This document shows positions 8,904 to 17,267 of a DNA stretch of 64,000 nucleotides, piece after piece. Made by a program: the position numbers and the translations under genes. The notes below the pieces were generated by a model. The model had not been told where the DNA came from, ran no database searches, and was given only the letters and a program-made list of their open reading frames with translations. Source of the stretch: an uncultured Eubacteriales bacterium (lineage in GTDB: Bacteria; Bacillota; Clostridia; Lachnospirales; Lachnospiraceae). The stretch is from positions 1 to 64,000 of the forward strand of contig URMF01000005.1 in the NCBI GenBank assembly GCA_900548855.1, in the 5' to 3' direction. The first letter of the stretch is position 1, and each line of letters starts with the position of its first letter.

Positions 8904-9416
8904 CTATTTTATTTCATTCCCTGAATTTCCTTCCTGCTTTCCGTTTTCCTGATGCTCCCCTTTTGCTTTCACTTCCCACTTATCCGGCTCCTGTGCAATC
9001 ACTTTCCGCATGGTTACCACTGTCCCCTTGCCAACCGTAGATTCCACAAACAATTCATCCATAAATGCTTCCATAAATGCAAAGCCCATACCGGAACGCT
9101 CCAATTCCGGCTTTGAGGTGTACATCGGTTCCATGGCTTTTTCAATATCCGCAATTCCCACGCCATAATCTGTTACGATGACTGTAACCGTATCCTCTAC
9201 AATCCGTGTTTCAATCCGTATTCTTCCGTCCTTGTTTTCATATCCGTGAATGATGGAATTGGTAACTGCCTCTGATACCGCCGTTTTAACATCCGCAATT
9301 TCCTCCAGTGTAGGATTCAGCCTTGATACAAATGCTGCCACCACCACTCTGGCAAAGCTTTCATTTTTTGAAATACTGTCGAACTCTACTACCATCTGAT
9401 TGTTAAAATGTTCCAT
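8904..9416 (-). CDS. spoIIAB: anti-sigma F factor / serine kinase SpoIIAB
   Basis: GHKL-type kinase that binds sigma F and phosphorylates SpoIIAA. The ATP-binding motifs are intact: N-box EAVTNSIIHGY, the G1-like DYGVGI, the lid with TSKPELERSGMGFAFM, and the closing GKGTVVTMRK. A start 18 bases upstream (9434) is possible, but AAGGGG sits seven bases before the ATG at 9416 and MEHFNNQMVVEF is the usual N-terminus, so 170 residues are annotated. The C-terminal tail after residue 145 is Gln/Glu/Gly-rich and longer than in Bacillus (about 146 residues). It lies between spoIIAA and sigF in the conserved order. Confidence 0.95.
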   Translation of the reverse strand: MEHFNNQMVVEFDSISKNESFARVVVAAFVSRLNPTLEEIADVKTAVSEAVTNSIIHGYENKDGRIRIETRIVEDTVTVIVTDYGVGIADIEKAMEPMYTSKPELERSGMGFAFMEAFMDELFVESTVGKGTVVTMRKVIAQEPDKWEVKAKGEHQENGKQEGNSGNEIK

Positions 9417-9510
9417 ATTATTTCCCCTTTTCATTTTAATACGTTATCCTCTTTTTCTTTATTATTTTTTAACCTCAGTTAATTTTCTTACAGTTCACAA
9501 TTCTATCTCT

Positions 9511-9879
9511 CTATGCCTCTCTCCCACTATACTTTTTCTCAATATCCAAAAGAGCCTCCCTAACATCCTTCCGCCGCTTTGCAACTCTGTATAATCCGGA
9601 TATTTCCAGGATTCTTGAAATCTTATCATTAATTCCAACAATATAGATATCTCCATTGAGATACCGTACCTCACGATATCTTCCCATTACAAGTCCAATA
9701 CCTGAGCTGTCCATAAAATACGTATTTTCATAGTCAAAAATCACATTTCTTATTTTTTTACAAGTAAAATAAGAATCTGTTTTCTCCCGTATAATTCCTG
9801 CCGTATGGTGGTCCAGCTCCTCCGGAAGTTCAATAATCAGTGTTTCACCTTTTACTTCAAATAAGTTGTCCTGTTTCAT
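9511..9879 (-). CDS. spoIIAA: anti-anti-sigma factor SpoIIAA (STAS domain)
   Basis: A single STAS domain of 122 residues. The phosphorylation site is the Ser in YFMDSSGIG (Ser58, the same position as in Bacillus subtilis SpoIIAA). The flanking strands (IRNVIFDYE, YLNGDIYIVG) and the C-terminal helix KDVREALLDIE complete the fold. Unphosphorylated SpoIIAA releases sigma F from SpoIIAB in the forespore. It is the first gene of the operon. The C-terminus (EKKYSGREA) is somewhat longer than in Bacillus. A hairpin with terminator features lies only 36 bases upstream of the start, which limits where the operon promoter can be. Confidence 0.93.
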   Translation of the reverse strand: MKQDNLFEVKGETLIIELPEELDHHTAGIIREKTDSYFTCKKIRNVIFDYENTYFMDSSGIGLVMGRYREVRYLNGDIYIVGINDKISRILEISGLYRVAKRRKDVREALLDIEKKYSGREA

Positions 9880-9914
9880 AATCGTCCCTTCACCTTCCTA
9901 AAAACTAAAAGAAA

Positions 9915-9942
9915 GACAACAGTTCAATATAAAACTGTTGTC
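9915..9942 (-). terminator. rho-independent terminator after the queF-folC-TPR operon
   Basis: GACAACAGTT (9915-9924) pairs perfectly with AACTGTTGTC (9933-9942) around an 8-base loop; pairing extends outward through A/T-rich sequence. On the minus strand the stem is followed by TTTCTTTT. It ends the operon that finishes at 10028, but it also sits directly in front of spoIIAA, so it may act as a leader hairpin if the spoIIA promoter is further upstream. Confidence 0.8.
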
Positions 9943-10027
9943 TTTTCTTTCGTACTTTGCTTATGTTTTCCTTGGCACCTTATTTGTCGGTATACACCAA
10001 TACAATTTTAACTGTAGTTAAATTTAT

Positions 10028-11344
10028 CTACTCCGAAAGATACTCTGTTATTTCTTCTATATGACTACTTTCGGGATAGTTTTCTTTCAGACTCATAAAT
10101 GCAGCCTTTGCCTTTTCTTCATCCTGATTGCCGATATATGCTTTCCCCAGGTTATAATATGCCTCTTCTCCCTCCTGAATCTGAAGTGCAACATTACACA
10201 TATTGATTGCCTTCTCATACTGATTCTCAGTTATGGCTTTTGCTGCCTCAGAGCACAGAGTCTCATATGCAGTATTGGGAATATTGTCTTTGATAACCTG
10301 GAATGACTCCTTGGAATCCTTTTCTTCATCCTTTTTCTTAGATTTTTCCTCATCCTTTGCTGCAAGCTGTTTTTCCAAAGCTTCCACTTGCTTCTCTAAA
10401 TCAGATATCGTAACATTTTTATTGGAAATTTCCTCACTATAGGATAACTGAAGCTCTCTGTTCTCCTGATTTGCTGAACTCAATTTGGTAGGTAAAATCA
10501 ACAGCCAGAATGCCAGGATTCCCAAAATCAATCCCACCGATACATATATCAGATTAAACTTGTTATGATTGATTTCCTTGTATGAGCCCACCGATAAATC
10601 CGGGTCATCAATCTCCTCCAACCCCTTTTCAACAAAGGTTTCCAGGTCTGATTTGTACTGGTCTTCGTCAGTGTAAGCAGAATCAACATCAATACGCACG
10701 CTGCTCTCTTTCATGGCAATCACATCACGGGGTGCCATACCCATTTCTGCAAGATATTTCACTGCAAGGGTGTTGTTTTTATCAATACGCAGTACCCGTT
10801 TGATGGCTTTTTTGGCTTTATCCGGATTCCCACTATCCATATAGAGTAATGCCAGCAGTAAATAACCCTTGACAAAATGCGGGTAACCGGCAAGTATTCT
10901 TTTCAGCTGAATAAACGCCAAATCCTTTGTTCCCTGCTTTGCATGTATCAATGCCTGGTTAAACTGCTTTGCAAGCTGATTTGCCTCCTCCAGCTTCAAC
11001 GGGTCGGACTGCAGCTCTTTGATATATTTGCCCGCTATATTATCCTCTCCCGCATCATAACTGCTGCTTATTACCCACTGGGTTAAGCCCAGCACAATTT
11101 CACCCATTTCATAGTAAATTAGTCCTAATAAATTACGGGCGTTAATGTTCTGTTTATTATATTTCAACGCCAAATTCAATGCATCGATTGCACCTGTTAA
11201 ATCTCTGACACTCGCTCTGTCCAAACCTAAATTATAATAATAATTAGATGTATTATAAGCCTTTGCCAACAGCTTATAATTCATTCCACAGTCGCTGCAG
11301 TGTCCGTTCTCTAATACAGGTGCTCCACAATTCAAACACTCCAT
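10028..11344 (-). CDS. zinc-ribbon/TPR membrane protein
   Basis: The protein starts with a four-Cys zinc ribbon (CLNCGAPVLENGHCSDCG). TPR-like helices follow (DLTGAIDALNLALKYNKQ, AFIQLKRILAGYPHFVKG, PDKAKKAIKRVLRIDKNN). One membrane helix lies near residue 270 (FNLIYVSVGLILGILAFWLL), then a coiled coil rich in Lys/Glu (about 295-345), and then two further TPRs (QYEKAINMCNVALQIQ and DEEKAKAAFMSLKENYP). It is probably an inner-membrane scaffold with TPRs on both sides. The ATG at 11344 is preferred to the GTG at 11353 because AGGCGGTG lies six bases before it; that ribosome site overlaps the stop of the upstream 49-codon gene, so translation is coupled. No specific function is known to me. Confidence 0.8.
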   Translation of the reverse strand: MECLNCGAPVLENGHCSDCGMNYKLLAKAYNTSNYYYNLGLDRASVRDLTGAIDALNLALKYNKQNINARNLLGLIYYEMGEIVLGLTQWVISSSYDAGEDNIAGKYIKELQSDPLKLEEANQLAKQFNQALIHAKQGTKDLAFIQLKRILAGYPHFVKGYLLLALLYMDSGNPDKAKKAIKRVLRIDKNNTLAVKYLAEMGMAPRDVIAMKESSVRIDVDSAYTDEDQYKSDLETFVEKGLEEIDDPDLSVGSYKEINHNKFNLIYVSVGLILGILAFWLLILPTKLSSANQENRELQLSYSEEISNKNVTISDLEKQVEALEKQLAAKDEEKSKKKDEEKDSKESFQVIKDNIPNTAYETLCSEAAKAITENQYEKAINMCNVALQIQEGEEAYYNLGKAYIGNQDEEKAKAAFMSLKENYPESSHIEEITEYLSE

Positions 11345-11356
11345 ACTCTTCACCGC

Positions 11357-11506
11357 CTATTTCGCCTGTTTATTATTTAACTGTTGTAGCATTTCTTCTA
11401 ATACATCCGTTATATCTTTTACATCGTTATTATATATTGCATCCTCTGCCTGGGAAACCTCCAGACATGGCTTAAACTTTCTTACTTCCTCATCGAAATT
11501 AATCAT
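11357..11506 (-). CDS. small conserved-looking protein (49 aa) between folC and the TPR gene
   Basis: This ORF is supported by a GGAG ribosome site seven bases before its ATG and by tight packing: it starts 2 bases after the folC stop, and its own stop overlaps the ribosome site of the next gene. The 49 residues are acidic and helical, beginning MINFDEEVRKFKP and continuing CLEVSQAEDAIYN, DITDVLEEMLQQL, with a Lys-rich end. There is no signal peptide or membrane segment. I cannot assign a function; the position suggests a partner or assembly factor of the zinc-ribbon/TPR protein, which is inference from coupling only. Confidence 0.7.
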   Translation of the reverse strand: MINFDEEVRKFKPCLEVSQAEDAIYNNDVKDITDVLEEMLQQLNNKQAK

Positions 11507-11508
11507 AT

Positions 11509-12840
11509 CTATACTCCTAAACTAAGCAGATTACCCGCCAGATATAGTGAGCCTACACAAAATAAATACTGTTCCTTAACATGGCTTTTTCCATAAGTAA
11601 AGCCTGCTCTTATATCATCATAGGTGGTAATCTTACTACCCGAAAAACGTCTAAATGCTGCTTCTACTGTCTCTAACTCCGCCGCTCTGCTTCCCTCATA
11701 CCTTACGAGTATAATTTCCTCAAAAGAAATCCGGCACAGCCTCTGAATCATACGGTCATAATCCTTGTCCTTTGAGACAGCAAATAATAAAATCTTTTGT
11801 TCCTTAGGGAACAACATTTCCAAAGTTTTGCAAAATGCTTCAATTGCTTCTTCATTATGTGCACCATCTATGTAGATATGCTCTGCAACACATTCCATTC
11901 TGCAAGGCCAGACCATGTTCCACAGTCCTGCCCTTATACTAAATATATCTTTATCTGTTAATCTGCAATGAACATCAAAAGCTTCCTTCTGTGTTACATC
12001 ACAAATACTGTTTGTCATGTTCAATAGTTCATATGCCTTTACCGCAAGCATTGCATTCTCAACCTGGTAAAGCGCTGTCTTTCTGATTTTTAAATCATTA
12101 TATTCATAATAACCACTATTGAAAGAAAAATCAATGACTTTTTCCGTAATTTTTGATATTTTATACTGAGAATTTTCGACAATATATAATTGTGCTCCCA
12201 TTTTTTTACAAAAACTGGAAATTACTTCCGTTGCTTCATCCCTGCGGTCATAAAAAACCACCGGAATACCCTGCTTAATAATACCTGCCTTCTCTGCTGC
12301 AATCTCTTCAATGGTATTACCTAGAAACTGCATATGGTCCAATGCCACTGAGGTTATAACTGCAACTGCCGGTTCCACCACGTTTGTTGCATCCAGTCTT
12401 CCACCCATCCCAGTCTCAAAAATAACGCAGTCTACGTTCTGTTTCCGGAAGTAGAGCGCCGCCATCAAAAACATCAACTCAAAGAAAGAAGGATGGGAGA
12501 TGTTTTTCTGTTTTGCAAGCCGAACATACTCCATTGTCTCCTCAAATACTTCCACAAAGGCTTCATCTGAAATAATATCGTGGTTTATGCGAATACGCTC
12601 ATTTATCCTTACTAAATGTGGAGAGGTAAATAATCCCGCCCTTCTTCCAGACTGCTCTAAAACAGACGCCAAAAAAGAGCAGGTAGAACCTTTTCCATTC
12701 GTACCTGCCACATGGATAACCGGGTAACTGCGTTCCGGATGATTCATGATATCCAATATTCTGTTTAAATTATCCGTTCCCAGCTTTGAGGCAAATAAGG
12801 GAACGGATAATATATAATCTACACACTCCTGATACGTCAT
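11509..12840 (-). CDS. folC: dihydrofolate synthase / folylpolyglutamate synthase
   Basis: Mur-ligase-family enzyme that adds glutamate to dihydropteroate or folates using ATP. The N-terminal P-loop is VIHVAGTNGKGSTCSFLASV. It is followed by LFTSPHLVRINERIRIN, the metal-binding FETGMGGRLDATNVV, and SVALDHMQFLGNTIEEIAAEKAGI; the C-terminal domain contains MECVAEHIYIDGAHN. Length (443 residues) is typical. The second ATG (12840) is preferred because GGGG lies six bases upstream, whereas the first overlaps that site. It is the second gene of an operon after queF (26-base gap) and is followed immediately by a small ORF and the TPR gene. Confidence 0.93.
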   Translation of the reverse strand: MTYQECVDYILSVPLFASKLGTDNLNRILDIMNHPERSYPVIHVAGTNGKGSTCSFLASVLEQSGRRAGLFTSPHLVRINERIRINHDIISDEAFVEVFEETMEYVRLAKQKNISHPSFFELMFLMAALYFRKQNVDCVIFETGMGGRLDATNVVEPAVAVITSVALDHMQFLGNTIEEIAAEKAGIIKQGIPVVFYDRRDEATEVISSFCKKMGAQLYIVENSQYKISKITEKVIDFSFNSGYYEYNDLKIRKTALYQVENAMLAVKAYELLNMTNSICDVTQKEAFDVHCRLTDKDIFSIRAGLWNMVWPCRMECVAEHIYIDGAHNEEAIEAFCKTLEMLFPKEQKILLFAVSKDKDYDRMIQRLCRISFEEIILVRYEGSRAAELETVEAAFRRFSGSKITTYDDIRAGFTYGKSHVKEQYLFCVGSLYLAGNLLSLGV

Positions 12841-12865
12841 AAGCATCCCCGCTCTTTTTGGTTTT

Positions 12866-13363
12866 TTATCTGTTATCTACTTTCTCAGGATACAAATCAT
12901 GATTTGCCAGCCGGTTCCAGGCAACCTCTTCCCATTTTGTTCCAGGCTTTCCATAGTTACAATATGGGTCAATGGAAATTCCGCCTCTCGGTGTAAATTT
13001 TCCCCACACCTCAATGTATTTTGGCTCCATCAGCTTGATTAAATCCTTCATGATAATATTCACACAATCCTCATGGAAATCTCCATGATTCCGGAAGCTG
13101 AATAAATATAATTTTAAGGATTTGGATTCCACCATAAGCTTCCCCGGGACATAGGAGATATAAATGGTGGCAAAATCCGGCTGTCCGGTAATGGGGCACA
13201 GGGAGGTAAATTCCGGACAATTAAACTTTACAAAATAATCGTTATCCGGATGCTTATTTAAAAAGGTTTCCAAAATCTCCGGCGCATAATCCTGTGGGTA
13301 TTTTGTACCCTGGTTTCCCAATAAGGTTACCCCTTCCAGTTCTTTTCCTTCTCTTCCGCTCAT
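12866..13363 (-). CDS. queF: NADPH-dependent 7-cyano-7-deazaguanine reductase
   Basis: The enzyme reduces preQ0 to preQ1 in queuosine biosynthesis. The 165-residue, single-domain (YkvM-type) protein carries the catalytic Cys56 in FTSLCPITGQPDFA, the NADPH-binding stretch ESKSLKLYLFSFRNHGDFHE and the closing GKFTPRGGISIDP. No other preQ0 genes (queC, queD, queE) or preQ1 riboswitch are visible in the 165-base leader. It is the first gene of an operon with folC, both acting on GTP-derived pterin/deazapurine chemistry. A promoter is recognisable upstream. Confidence 0.95.
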   Translation of the reverse strand: MSGREGKELEGVTLLGNQGTKYPQDYAPEILETFLNKHPDNDYFVKFNCPEFTSLCPITGQPDFATIYISYVPGKLMVESKSLKLYLFSFRNHGDFHEDCVNIIMKDLIKLMEPKYIEVWGKFTPRGGISIDPYCNYGKPGTKWEEVAWNRLANHDLYPEKVDNR

Positions 13364-13450
13364 CTCTAAAATCTCCTTCCAGATAACAGACCCTGCTTTT
13401 CAATAAATACTATCAGCACATCACTTCCATTTACATGTATGTGCCAGATT

Positions 13451-13479
13451 AGTATAGTATGAAATATGCAAAATTGCAA
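13451..13479 (-). promoter_or_regulatory. sigma-A-type promoter of the queF-folC operon
   Basis: On the minus strand TTGCAA (13479-13474) and TATACT (13456-13451) are separated by exactly 17 bases. It lies about 90 bases before the queF start and is the only good sigma-A match I see in this gap. Confidence 0.6.
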
Positions 13480-13527
13480 CCACACGATTCAGAAAAAACT
13501 GTTTCAATAACTGTCTTTGTATATCTT

Positions 13528-15612
13528 TTACACCTCCTTGATAATGTTTTTACTTCCTGCATAGGTTGCCCAAAAATATCCTCCGTAAATCACTATCAGG
13601 CACACCACGGTTGCCACAACGGACGGCAGCATGGTTTTCGGCTTCACTGCCACAGATGCAAGCTGCAGGGCAAACTGTATTCCAAACACTGAATGTATAA
13701 CCGCCAGCACTAACGGCATTAAAAAGAAAATGGCAATCTGCTTAAATAAGGTTTGGTTAAGCATATCCTCATCTACTCCGATTTTTCGGAGTATCATGTA
13801 TCTCTGCCTGTTATCTGAATTTTCGGTAAGCTCCTTCAGGGCTAAAATGGCAGAGCTTGTAAGCAGAAAGATAACACCTAAATAAATAGCAATAAAGGTA
13901 ATAACCGTACCGATTCCGCTGCTGGATTCAATAATAGAAAGCTTTGTCATACCGTCCAGCTGGATTCCCTTTTCTACAATATTGGAGATAAGCTCGGATT
14001 CCTCCCCTTCTCCAAAAGCGCTGTAATTGGTAAAACAGCCCTCTATCCTCTCCTTTTCCTCTTTCGTGTCTGCATTATAGTTGGCAATCAGACAATATCT
14101 TTCCTTCATCTCTTCCGTAAGACCACAGCTGTCCGGAACCAGTATGATTCCCACATTGGTATGGCTGGTTGACATCATGATAAAGCCGGACTGGCATTGC
14201 TTATACTTGGAAATATATTCCTTCCCTGCAATGGTAATCCGGTCGTCCTTCAAAAGCGCCCTGTCACGGATATTTTTCATGCTTTCAAAATCACATAGTA
14301 CAATATACTCATTATCCTTCAGCTCATACTGCTGTAATCCGTATAATTCTGCAATCCTGTTGTAATCCGATATTTTTATAATTGTTTCTGCCGTATCATA
14401 TAAAAGATTGGGATACTCCTTTTTCACTTCATCATATATACTGCTTAGGGAATCCTTCCATGTCAGGTCATTGGTGGCATAGGTATCCACCTCCACCACA
14501 TCCTTTAACAGGCTCATGTCAAAGCCGTTATTTTTTAAGGTATCACTAATCCTTACCCTGGAATCCGCAATCTGCTCCTCTGTATAATCATCCACCTCCG
14601 GCAGGTTTGCAGTTTTATATAAATTGATATCCACCGGCGTCATTTCCTCCAAATCCTGCGTCAGAACATAATTTAGGGATAGTGCAGAGGATAACACCGA
14701 TATCGTCATAAAAAGCAGCAGACAGATTACCGTCATGGTGGCTACCATGGTATTAATTTTATTATGAAGCTGCCGCAGTACAAATAGATTCGTGCCCTTT
14801 AAATAAATTTTTCTACTGGACTGTACAATTTTTAAAACAAAACCAGACAGAGACCAAAAAATCAAAAATGTGGCTGCTACACCCATGGCGATGGGCTTTG
14901 ATAATTTTTCCATCGAATTTATAGTGCCAGCACCACCTGTTACCAGGTAATACGCATATCCCAGCATACCTGCCGATGCTAAAAATACCACAAAGCACAA
15001 AACAGGATTTTTCATTTTCACCCTTTCATTTTTTTTGATTGCAGTCAGCAAATCTATGAGTTTATATTTTGAAATCATCACTGTATTAAACAGCATAACC
15101 GCAATGTACATCACTCCGAAATACAGGCAGGTCTTTAAGGCTGCCGCCTTTGAAAACACAAACTCGTATTTACTCATATCTGCCTTAAACAGCTTCGCCA
15201 CTAAAATTGACATCAGCTGTGAACCGAATACGCCAATCAGCATGCCAACCACCAGCGACAACAGCCCCACAAAAATGGTTTCAATCAGTAGAATTTTTGA
15301 TATCTGCCATTTTCCCATTCCAAGGGTCATATAAAGGCCAAATTCCTTCTTTCTCCTCTTAATCAAAAAATTGTTCGCATATATAATCAAAAATCCAAGT
15401 ACAACTGCCACAAATACCGATACCCCGGCTATCATCTGCACCATCAGCTTTATAATTTCTCTTGTAGAACCGTTTACCGCAAGCATCGCCTCCTGGCTGT
15501 CCAGAGAGTTGAACATGTAAAAAACGGCAACACCTATAATCAGTGTCAAAAAATACACCACATAGTCCTTCATGCTCTTTCTTATATTCTTAACCGAAAG
15601 CTTAAATAACAT
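13528..15612 (-). CDS. BceB-type ABC transporter permease (FtsX/MacB fold)
   Basis: The 694-residue protein has the BceB topology. The N-terminal helix (VVYFLTLIIGVAVFYMF) is followed by further hydrophobic segments, a large polar extracellular loop (about residues 315-540, including DLEEMTPVDINLYK and the region rich in Asp/Glu/Tyr), and three C-terminal helices ending near AKNIIKEV-type sequence. BceB proteins recognise peptide antibiotics and signal their presence to a paired BceS kinase, working with the BceA ATPase. It overlaps the ATPase gene by 11 bases. No kinase is adjacent; a BceRS-like pair lies 16 kb away in this window. The substrate is unknown. Confidence 0.9.
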   Translation of the reverse strand: MLFKLSVKNIRKSMKDYVVYFLTLIIGVAVFYMFNSLDSQEAMLAVNGSTREIIKLMVQMIAGVSVFVAVVLGFLIIYANNFLIKRRKKEFGLYMTLGMGKWQISKILLIETIFVGLLSLVVGMLIGVFGSQLMSILVAKLFKADMSKYEFVFSKAAALKTCLYFGVMYIAVMLFNTVMISKYKLIDLLTAIKKNERVKMKNPVLCFVVFLASAGMLGYAYYLVTGGAGTINSMEKLSKPIAMGVAATFLIFWSLSGFVLKIVQSSRKIYLKGTNLFVLRQLHNKINTMVATMTVICLLLFMTISVLSSALSLNYVLTQDLEEMTPVDINLYKTANLPEVDDYTEEQIADSRVRISDTLKNNGFDMSLLKDVVEVDTYATNDLTWKDSLSSIYDEVKKEYPNLLYDTAETIIKISDYNRIAELYGLQQYELKDNEYIVLCDFESMKNIRDRALLKDDRITIAGKEYISKYKQCQSGFIMMSTSHTNVGIILVPDSCGLTEEMKERYCLIANYNADTKEEKERIEGCFTNYSAFGEGEESELISNIVEKGIQLDGMTKLSIIESSSGIGTVITFIAIYLGVIFLLTSSAILALKELTENSDNRQRYMILRKIGVDEDMLNQTLFKQIAIFFLMPLVLAVIHSVFGIQFALQLASVAVKPKTMLPSVVATVVCLIVIYGGYFWATYAGSKNIIKEV

Positions 15613-16369
15613 CGTTCAATTCACCTCCAAGAAGCGTGACAATCTCTATAATCTTTTCAAAAAACTGTTTTCTCGTATCACTGCCCTTTACAATCTCATT
15701 AAAAATCAGTCCGTCCTTGATGAACAAAATCCGCTCTGCATAGCTTGCGGTAAAGGCATCATGGGTTACCATTAAAATGGTGGCACCGAGCTTTTCATTT
15801 AATGTCTCAAAGCTCTCCAAAAGCTGCCTTGCAGATTTGGAATCCAATGCTCCGGTAGGCTCATCCGCTAGAACAAGCTTCGGATTGGTAATGATGGCTC
15901 TTGCTGATGCAATTCTCTGCTTCTGCCCGCCGGATACCTGATAGGGATATTTGTTAAGGATATCTATAATTTCCAGCTTCTTTGCAATCTCCTTGACCTT
16001 CTGGTCAATCTCCACAGGATTCATCTTCTGAATTGTAAGTGCCAGCGCAATATTATCGTAAGCCGTCAGCGTATCTAACAGGTTGAAGTCCTGGAAAATA
16101 AATCCCAGCTCCTCCCTGCGGAATTTGTTCAGCCGTTTTCCTTTAAGCTTCGTAATATCCTCATCATTAATTAAGATATGCCCTGCTGTCACCCGGTCAA
16201 TCGTGGAAATGCAGTTCAAAAGCGTAGTCTTTCCGCTTCCACTGGCTCCCATAATTCCCACAAATTCACCCTCGTCTACATTGAAGCTGATGTTGTCAAT
16301 GGCTTTTGTCAGATTTGATTTATTTCCATAATATTTTTCAATTTGTTTTACTTCCAATATGTGTTCCAT
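15602..16369 (-). CDS. BceA-type ABC transporter ATP-binding protein
   Basis: Nucleotide-binding subunit of the MacB/LolD/BceA class. It shows Walker A GASGSGKTTLLN, Q-loop FIFQDFNLLD, signature VSGGQKQRIASARAI, Walker B LVLADEPTGALDS, and the H-loop ILMVTHD. The ORF extends upstream to a TTG at 16393, but AAAGGG seven bases before the ATG at 16369 (MEHILEVKQIEKYYG) marks the real start. It probably energises peptide-antibiotic flux sensing and detoxification with the following permease. A 40-codon membrane peptide gene precedes it and may belong to the same transcript. Confidence 0.93.
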   Translation of the reverse strand: MEHILEVKQIEKYYGNKSNLTKAIDNISFNVDEGEFVGIMGASGSGKTTLLNCISTIDRVTAGHILINDEDITKLKGKRLNKFRREELGFIFQDFNLLDTLTAYDNIALALTIQKMNPVEIDQKVKEIAKKLEIIDILNKYPYQVSGGQKQRIASARAIITNPKLVLADEPTGALDSKSARQLLESFETLNEKLGATILMVTHDAFTASYAERILFIKDGLIFNEIVKGSDTRKQFFEKIIEIVTLLGGELNDVI

Positions 16370-16455
16370 TTTGTTTCCCTTTCTACTTTGCAATTATCTG
16401 TCTTCATTATAATCCAGCTGGAAATGCAGGACAACCTTCCGGTTATCTCCCACCG

Positions 16456-16578
16456 CTATGTCCGGCTGTCATAATGCATTACCCGTTTTCTTTTTCCCGT
16501 AAACAGCAATATAAAGAAAATGATAACTACACATTTTACAGCCATCCAGCCTTTCCTGTTTTTCTTCTTATGGTTCAT
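16456..16578 (-). CDS. small membrane peptide (40 aa) upstream of the BceAB genes
   Basis: A GGAGGG ribosome site eight bases before the ATG supports translation. The peptide has a basic head (MNHKKKNRKGWMAVK), one strongly hydrophobic segment (CVVIIFFILLFTG) and a basic tail (KRKRVMHYDSRT), as in a single-pass membrane miniprotein. It ends about 85 bases before the ATPase start on the same strand, so it may be co-transcribed with the transporter. The role is unknown; a regulator or accessory peptide of the transporter is speculation. Confidence 0.5.
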   Translation of the reverse strand: MNHKKKNRKGWMAVKCVVIIFFILLFTGKRKRVMHYDSRT

Positions 16579-17261
16579 AACCGCTTCCCTCCTTATGCAG
16601 TATTTTTCCATTACAATCCGTAGCGAATTGCTTTATCTGCATAATAGTCTTTTGAAGGATTATGTGCCATTGATGTAGCTTACATTTCGCTTACGATTTC
16701 GTAAGGTTGGGGGAGTTTTATGTTTTCAGAAATTTTCATAACTTGTCAGATGCCCTAATTATGGGTACATACCCCGTTTGGCCATTCAGGTATAAGCAAT
16801 ATGACATAAAATATTTGATAACAGTTCCGGCTCGGTATCTACATTTATCGCTTGTTTCTGCAACTTTTCCCACATTATACTCATACTAGGTATCCTAACC
16901 ATTGCGCTCTGCCAGATTGATTCGATTCAGCTTCGTCTATAAGCTAAGCTGAGGCAAGATTGGTCATTCCCTTTCAACCATGTATCTGCTTACTAATTCA
17001 TCAAAGTCATAAATGACATTTTCTTGAACGTCCTTCAGCCCTTCGTTTACAAAACCACGGATTTCCTATCTTATCTGCTCATCTGATGAATATAAAATTT
17101 TTACAAATTATACACAATATTGTTTAATAATAATACAAATTTGGCTATTCATATTAAAAACTGGTTATCTATCCAAAAAACTGGTTATCTATCCAAAAAA
17201 TAGCTCTTCTCTTATTCATATGCTAATATAGCTTCATAAACTAAATTACAATAAAGGAGCA
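16579..17261. other. gene-free stretch with apparent decayed coding remnants
   Basis: No intact ORF with a ribosome site is visible. On the minus strand around 16975-17060 a short open stretch reads like the C-terminal part of a small regulator or antitoxin (FVNEGLKDVQENVIYDFDEL) but is interrupted upstream by a stop; further remnants without a recognisable family lie between 16650 and 16960. The last 160 bases are strongly AT-rich and contain a tandem repeat. It probably represents decay at the edge of an acquired patch. Confidence 0.4.
17161..17200. repeat. tandem direct repeat, two 20-bp units
   Basis: CTGGTTATCTATCCAAAAAA occurs twice back to back (17161-17180 and 17181-17200), and the first copy is preceded by five A residues that echo the unit's end. 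It lies about 70 bases before the start of the glycine-rich protein gene, so it could be a duplicated binding site or a slippage duplication. Confidence 0.85.
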
Positions 17262-17267
17262 ATGATA

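Noticed and set aside
13364..13527. preQ1 riboswitch in front of queF
   Set aside because: I looked for the short preQ1-I hairpin followed by an A-rich tail pairing back and saw neither; a plain promoter explains the region.
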